Below are positions 60,385 to 64,000 of a stretch of DNA of 64,000 bases, piece by piece. The notes under the pieces are model-generated. The model ran no database searches. It worked only from the letters and a program-made list of their open reading frames with translations, and was not told the DNA's origin. This DNA is from an uncultured Clostridia bacterium (GTDB lineage: Bacteria; Bacillota; Clostridia; Christensenellales; Borkfalkiaceae). Location of the stretch: assembly GCA_947625025.1 (NCBI GenBank), contig CANQMQ010000001.1:62001-126000 (forward strand). The letters run 5' to 3'. The position numbers and the translations under genes were made by a program. How positions within the stretch are numbered: the stretch's first letter is position 1; every line of letters starts with the position of its first letter.

Positions 60385-61100
60385 ATAAAATTCAGCCTGT
60401 CGCTGCCCTCCGTGTCCGCTCCGAGGTGACCCTCAACGCGTAGCACCGAAAATCCCGCCCGTTCGAGGGCGGCGCATATCTCGTCCTGTTCGTGGATGTA
60501 CTGCACGTGGAGCTCGTCAAAGCGGTCGAACCGCCCGTCCTCCCCCTTCACGAAGAGGGTGACGTTCATCTCCACGCGGTCGCCGTAGAGGCGGTTGAAG
60601 GAGAGATAGGTTACCTCTTCCCTGTCGTCTGCAAACATATTATTTGCAACTTTCTCCCTGAGTTTGCACGGGGAGCTGACGTCGAACCAGAAGAGCCCGC
60701 CCTTTTTGAGGCACCCCGCCGCTCTCGAAAAGGCCCTATCAAGCTCGGCCTGCGGGATGTAGTTATAGCAATCGTTGGGAGAGAGGATAAAATCGAAGGC
60801 ATGGCCCGTGCGGAGGGTGCGTGCATCCGCCTGAAGGAAGGGGATGGTGAGCCCCTCTTTTCTTGCGAGCTCCGCCGCCTTCGTGAGCATGGGAGCGGAG
60901 AGGTCTGCACCCGTCATATCATATCCCGCCCGCTTCAACGCACGGCAGAAGTAGCCGCTTCCGCAGCCCACTTCGAGCCCGCTCCTGCCCGCATGGAAGA
61001 ACTTGAGCCCTTCAATAAAATACTGCGACCATTCCTCATAGCCGCAGTCGTCGTTTAAGCATTCAAACCAATCGGCAAGGGAGCCGTAAGCCTGCGTCAT
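60369..61100 (-). CDS. SAM-dependent class I methyltransferase
   Basis: A 243-residue Rossmann methyltransferase. Motif I is GLEVGCGSGYFCRAL; ADLSAPML, FLQADART and ILSPNDCYNYI follow, and the post-core sheet carries the FWFDVSSP segment. The substrate (small molecule, RNA or protein) is not evident. It starts 5 nt after the stop of the DUF624-like gene and overlaps hslO. Confidence 0.88.
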   Translation of the reverse strand: MTQAYGSLADWFECLNDDCGYEEWSQYFIEGLKFFHAGRSGLEVGCGSGYFCRALKRAGYDMTGADLSAPMLTKAAELARKEGLTIPFLQADARTLRTGHAFDFILSPNDCYNYIPQAELDRAFSRAAGCLKKGGLFWFDVSSPCKLREKVANNMFADDREEVTYLSFNRLYGDRVEMNVTLFVKGEDGRFDRFDELHVQYIHEQDEICAALERAGFSVLRVEGHLGADTEGSDRLNFICRKV

Positions 61101-61105
61101 AACCT

Positions 61106-62422
61106 TCAGTTTCGCTTGTTGAGCATCTTGGGCGGTTTTGCGGGCTTCTTCTTTTTGCCTTTCTCCCCTTCCCCCGTCTCTTCGCGGAGCGCCCGCTCCC
61201 GCTCATCGAATTCACGGTTGTACTCCACATATTGCGGGTCGTTCTTGTGTTCCTCGACGTACGCCTTCACGTCGTCCTCCATCACCTGTTTGCTCTCACG
61301 AAGCTTTTGAAGGTCCTCCCTCGAGAAGGAATCGGGGAGCTGATAGAGCTCGATATCGTCGTCGATGGGCTTGATGGGGCGGGATACGAGGGTGGAACGG
61401 CCCTGCGCTACGATCATGCGCTTATATTCCTGCATGGCGGCGCTATCCTGCACGGGCTCCTGTTTGCCCGTACCCTGCTTTGCGGCATCCTTGTTGTAGA
61501 GGCCTCTCCCCACGGCAACGCCGAGGTTGGGGTTGACAAACTTATCGAATGCCCACTGGCTGTAATCGAGCCATACGAGGAAGCAGTACGAAAATCCGAA
61601 CAGCACCAAAATGATTGCGCCGATGCTCAGCCAAATGCCGTTTGTAAAGATGGTGAGGAAGATGGGCCACGTCGCAAGGGCGGCAAACAGCACCGTCTGC
61701 GGGAAGGTGCCCACCGTCATGACGACGGCGTTGCGGAAGAGCGCCCACGGCCCCTGCTTATAGTTGATGCCGAGCGAGATCATCCAGAAGCATACGAGCA
61801 GGAAGAAGGCAACGAAGATGTAACCCACGACTTTGGAGGCGATGAGCCACCCCGAAGCGGTGGAGCCGAGTGCGGTGAACACATCGGCGAGGTTGCCCAT
61901 GAAGCGCGCCATGAAGAGCACGAAGGTGAATACGAGCACGGCTTCGAGCACGTTCCAATAGTTCCGCTTGATGCCGCGGAGGAAATCGTTGGCAACGAAG
62001 ATGCCCTCCGTCCAAATGAGGTTGCGGATGATGTAGCCGCCGCCCGAAATGCCGAGCGCGGCGATCGCGGCCGCGGGAATGAAGAGCCCGAAGTAGAAGA
62101 GATCGGTCTGCAAGACGGCGGTCTCCGCAAAGCCGACGATGTTGGGAATGGCGGGATACCCTACGCCGAGCCCCGCACCGTAAGGCCCCATCCCACCCTG
62201 AGACCAAATGCTCATCGTCCTTAAAATGATGAGTGCTACGAGGGGAAGGAAGGTGAGGAGCATGAGCAGGTTGGTGAGCATGAGCCGCCCGAACCTGCCC
62301 TTGATGATATCCCAAAAGAGCTGCCAGCGGCTGGTGGGGAGAGAGTTGCGGGCGTAATCTTCATCCCGCTCCTTTCCTTCCAACCAACGGGCTACGAGCC
62401 CCTTATGTTCTCTGTCTGCCAT
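61106..62422 (-). CDS. DUF624/YesL-like multi-pass membrane protein
   Basis: 438 residues with about six hydrophobic helices between about 40 and 285. The first membrane segment (RLMLTNLLMLLTFLPLVALIIL) resembles the DUF624 (YesL) pattern. The last ~140 residues are cytoplasmic, charged and end in a Lys-rich tail (GEKGKKKKPAKPPK). Function unknown. ATG 62422 follows CGGAG by 8 nt; the longer upstream reading crosses the promoter and is rejected. First gene of the operon leading to hslO. Confidence 0.75.
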   Translation of the reverse strand: MADREHKGLVARWLEGKERDEDYARNSLPTSRWQLFWDIIKGRFGRLMLTNLLMLLTFLPLVALIILRTMSIWSQGGMGPYGAGLGVGYPAIPNIVGFAETAVLQTDLFYFGLFIPAAAIAALGISGGGYIIRNLIWTEGIFVANDFLRGIKRNYWNVLEAVLVFTFVLFMARFMGNLADVFTALGSTASGWLIASKVVGYIFVAFFLLVCFWMISLGINYKQGPWALFRNAVVMTVGTFPQTVLFAALATWPIFLTIFTNGIWLSIGAIILVLFGFSYCFLVWLDYSQWAFDKFVNPNLGVAVGRGLYNKDAAKQGTGKQEPVQDSAAMQEYKRMIVAQGRSTLVSRPIKPIDDDIELYQLPDSFSREDLQKLRESKQVMEDDVKAYVEEHKNDPQYVEYNREFDERERALREETGEGEKGKKKKPAKPPKMLNKRN

Positions 62423-62468
62423 GTGAATACTCCGGATTTTGGTTAGCGGCACACCCCGCTTGTCCTCT

Positions 62469-62497
62469 ATTATACTGCAAACGCAAAAATATTTCAA
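62469..62497 (-). promoter_or_regulatory. Promoter of the DUF624-hslO operon
   Basis: Minus-strand TTGAAA (62492-62497), 17 nt, TATAAT (62469-62474). Confidence 0.8.
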
Positions 62498-62585
62498 TAG
62501 AAATGGGGCATTTTCCGCAGGAAATTTTCGCAGTGTTCATTTTTACGAAAATCCCCTCCGCTCTCCCCTTTTGTGCAACATTTGA

Positions 62586-62614
62586 TTGATTTTCGGCGGA
62601 GAGTGTGTTAAAAT
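62586..62614 (+). promoter_or_regulatory. asd promoter
   Basis: TTGATT (62586-62591), 17 nt, TAAAAT (62609-62614), about 32 nt upstream of the asd ATG. Confidence 0.65.
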
Positions 62615-62637
62615 GAAGAAAACAGGCGGGAGGCCTT

Positions 62638-62649
62638 ATGCGGATATGA
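62638..62649 (+). other. Three-codon upstream ORF coupled to asd
   Basis: ATG-CGG-ATA-TGA. GGGAGG lies 4 nt upstream, while the asd ATG (62646) overlaps this TGA and is 12 nt from the same ribosome site. Ribosomes could terminate and restart on asd. Confidence 0.4.
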
Positions 62650-63722
62650 AAAAATACAGAGTTGGAATTGTAGGGGCCACGGGAATGGTCGGGCAGAGAT
62701 TTGTAACGCTCCTCGAACATCATCCTTGGTTTGAACCCGTCATGCTCCTTGCAAGTGCCCGTTCGGCGGGAAGATATTACCGTGACGCCGTCGGGGAAAA
62801 GTGGGCGATGCCCTGCCCTATCCCCGCACACGCAAGCGGCATGCAGGTGTTCGATGCCTCCGATCTTGAAGCTGTTTCGGGGAAGGTTGACTTCGTCTTT
62901 TGCGCCGTCAACATGAAGAAGGAGGAACTCAAGGCCTTGGAAGAGAATTACGCAAGGCATGAGATCCCCGTCGTCTCCAACAACTCCGCCCACCGTTGGA
63001 CGCCCGATGTCCCCATGGTCATTCCCGAAATCAATGCGGAGCACCTTGCGGTCCTCGGGGCACAGCGGGCACGGCTCCACACGAGGCGCGGCTTTGTTGC
63101 CGTAAAGAGCAACTGCTCCCTGCAATCCTATGTCCCCCTCCTGCATCCCCTGCGCTCGTTCGGGATAAAATCGGCCGCCGTCTGCACCTATCAGGCCATT
63201 TCGGGCGCGGGAAAGACCTTTTCCACCATGCCCGAGATCTCAGACAACGTCATTCCCTACATCGGCGGCGAGGAGGAAAAGAGCGAGAAGGAGCCCCTGA
63301 AGATCTGGGGCACCCTCGAGGGCGGGCGTATCCGGGAGGCAACTTCCCCCGTCATTACGGCGCAGTGCGTGCGCGTTCCCGTCTCCGATGGGCATACCGC
63401 CGCCGTATTCGTATCCTTCGAGAAGAAACCCACCCGTGAAGAGATCCTCTCTGCTTGGGAGAGCTTTGAAGGGGAACCGCAGAGGCTTCATCTCCCCTCT
63501 GCGCCCGAGAAATTCCTGCACTACCGTGAAGAGGACGACCGCCCTCAGCCGAAGCTCGACCGAGATACCGAGCACGGCATGGCGGTGACTGCGGGGCGGC
63601 TTCGGGAAGATGCGCTCTTCGATTGGAAGTTCGTGGGCTGTTCTCACAACACCCTGCGGGGTGCGGCGGGCGGCGCCGTGCTCCTTGCGGAGCTCCTCGC
63701 CGCAAAGGGTTACCTCGACTGA
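62646..63722 (+). CDS. asd: Aspartate-semialdehyde dehydrogenase
   Basis: A 358-residue enzyme reducing aspartyl phosphate to the semialdehyde, the branch point to lysine/DAP, threonine and methionine. GIVGATGMVGQRF binds NADPH; the catalytic Cys is in VKSNCSLQSYV, and QAISGAGKTF follows. It is of the longer type found in Clostridia and archaea. The frame is open upstream to 62586, but ATG 62646 fits the family start. Next to dapA, it supplies that enzyme's substrate. Confidence 0.95.
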   Translation: MKKYRVGIVGATGMVGQRFVTLLEHHPWFEPVMLLASARSAGRYYRDAVGEKWAMPCPIPAHASGMQVFDASDLEAVSGKVDFVFCAVNMKKEELKALEENYARHEIPVVSNNSAHRWTPDVPMVIPEINAEHLAVLGAQRARLHTRRGFVAVKSNCSLQSYVPLLHPLRSFGIKSAAVCTYQAISGAGKTFSTMPEISDNVIPYIGGEEEKSEKEPLKIWGTLEGGRIREATSPVITAQCVRVPVSDGHTAAVFVSFEKKPTREEILSAWESFEGEPQRLHLPSAPEKFLHYREEDDRPQPKLDRDTEHGMAVTAGRLREDALFDWKFVGCSHNTLRGAAGGAVLLAELLAAKGYLD

Positions 63723-63735
63723 CACAAAAATTTTA

Positions 63736-63768
63736 CCTCCCCCGTACACTATCGGGGGAGGATTTTTT
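63736..63768 (+). promoter_or_regulatory. Terminator-like hairpin masking the dapA ribosome site
   Basis: A 9-bp perfect stem, CCTCCCCCG (63736-63744) with CGGGGGAGG (63753-63761), followed by ATTTTTT and directly by the dapA ATG. The 3' arm is the dapA ribosome-binding site itself. It could both end asd transcripts and block dapA translation. Confidence 0.65.
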
Positions 63769-64000
63769 ATGGACAACTGCTTGCATGGAAGCATTACGGC
63801 ACTTGTTACGCCGTTTACGGAGGACGGCGTAAACTTCGAATGCCTTGCCCGCCTCATCGAATATCAGGTATCGGGCGGGACGGACGGCATCGTAGTTCTC
63901 GGCACCACGGGCGAGCCGTGCACCGTAACAGAAGGGGAGCGCGAAGCCATCATCCGCTTTGCGGTGCGGGAGACGGCGGGCAGGATGAAGGTGCTCATCG
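63769..64000 (+). CDS. dapA: 4-hydroxy-tetrahydrodipicolinate synthase, 3' end outside window
   Basis: The first 77 codons of DapA, which condenses aspartate semialdehyde and pyruvate in the lysine/DAP pathway. GSITALVTPFTEDGVNFECL and GTDGIVVLGTTGEPCTVT (the TTGE substrate loop) are clear. The Schiff-base lysine lies beyond the window. The ATG has GGGGGAGG 7 nt upstream, but that site is in the 3' arm of a hairpin. Confidence 0.95.
   Translation, partial: MDNCLHGSITALVTPFTEDGVNFECLARLIEYQVSGGTDGIVVLGTTGEPCTVTEGEREAIIRFAVRETAGRMKVLI

Noticed and set aside
62498..62645. Lysine riboswitch before asd-dapA
   Set aside because: The leader is about 30 nt long, far too short.
1..64000. tRNA, rRNA, CRISPR, transposon, toxin-antitoxin or phage genes
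   Set aside because: Both strands were read for cloverleaf 3' ends, regular repeats, transposase/integrase motifs and paired small ORFs; none was convincing.

Overview
The window looks like chromosomal DNA from a GC-rich, anaerobic, endospore-forming member of Bacillota, probably class Clostridia. The basis is the class III ribonucleotide reductase NrdD, a fused AdhE, the sporulation genes spoIVA and yabP/yabQ, WhiA, a Firmicutes-type secG-rnr-smpB block, and near-consensus TTGACA-17-TATAAT promoters with strong AGGAGG ribosome sites. A gut or plant-polysaccharide habitat is an inference from the arabinose/arabinan genes. I saw no tRNA, rRNA, CRISPR array, insertion sequence, integrase or phage gene. 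The window cuts nrdD at the left edge and dapA at the right edge.

Layout. 1-10.7 kb (minus strand): nrdD with tandem NrdR boxes, an HD phosphohydrolase behind a PfkB sugar kinase, pfkA, then murB-PHP-whiA-dnaE as one run. 10.7-11.2 kb: a gene-poor stretch with four strong inverted repeats and a small Cys-rich DUF1540 gene. 11.3-17.2 kb: rplI (plus), adhE and valS (minus). 17.3-23.1 kb: a three-gene ABC uptake operon, a YkvI-like membrane protein whose frame runs on antisense to the ABC permease, and an unusual PadR regulator fused to a very long coiled coil and four membrane helices. 23.1-27.6 kb: DUF1934-MBL-rho, a YgjP-like metallopeptidase, and aroA. 27.8-32.7 kb: a small XRE regulator, a yabP-yabQ-divIC-ppx-M50 cluster, and typA.

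32.8-38.0 kb: a compact minus operon aroK-panE-phosphatase-gltX-thyA-folA. 38.1-42.2 kb (plus): a lipoprotein, secG-rnr-smpB, and an OhrR-like regulator. 42.2-53.2 kb (minus): a membrane-anchored ComEC-like hydrolase, then an arabinose block read as araB-araD-unknown-araA-GH36-UDP-sugar pyrophosphorylase-unknown-GH51. Together these would release L-arabinose and galactose from side chains and feed arabinose to xylulose-5-phosphate. 53.2-62.5 kb (minus): a duplicated-domain membrane protein, mscS, spoIVA, and an operon of a DUF624-like membrane protein, a methyltransferase, hslO, a TPR protein and an unknown protein. 62.6-64.0 kb (plus): asd and dapA, the entry to lysine/diaminopimelate synthesis.

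The most notable signals are: the PadR/coiled-coil/membrane fusion; a set of promoters (aroA, aroK, the XRE gene, and possibly yabP) whose -10 box lies 5-6 nt before the ATG, so their mRNAs should be leaderless; a short palindromic element found just after the stop codons of adhE, the ygjP-like gene and typA; two well-matched sigma-E-type promoters; and a terminator-like hairpin that buries the dapA ribosome site.
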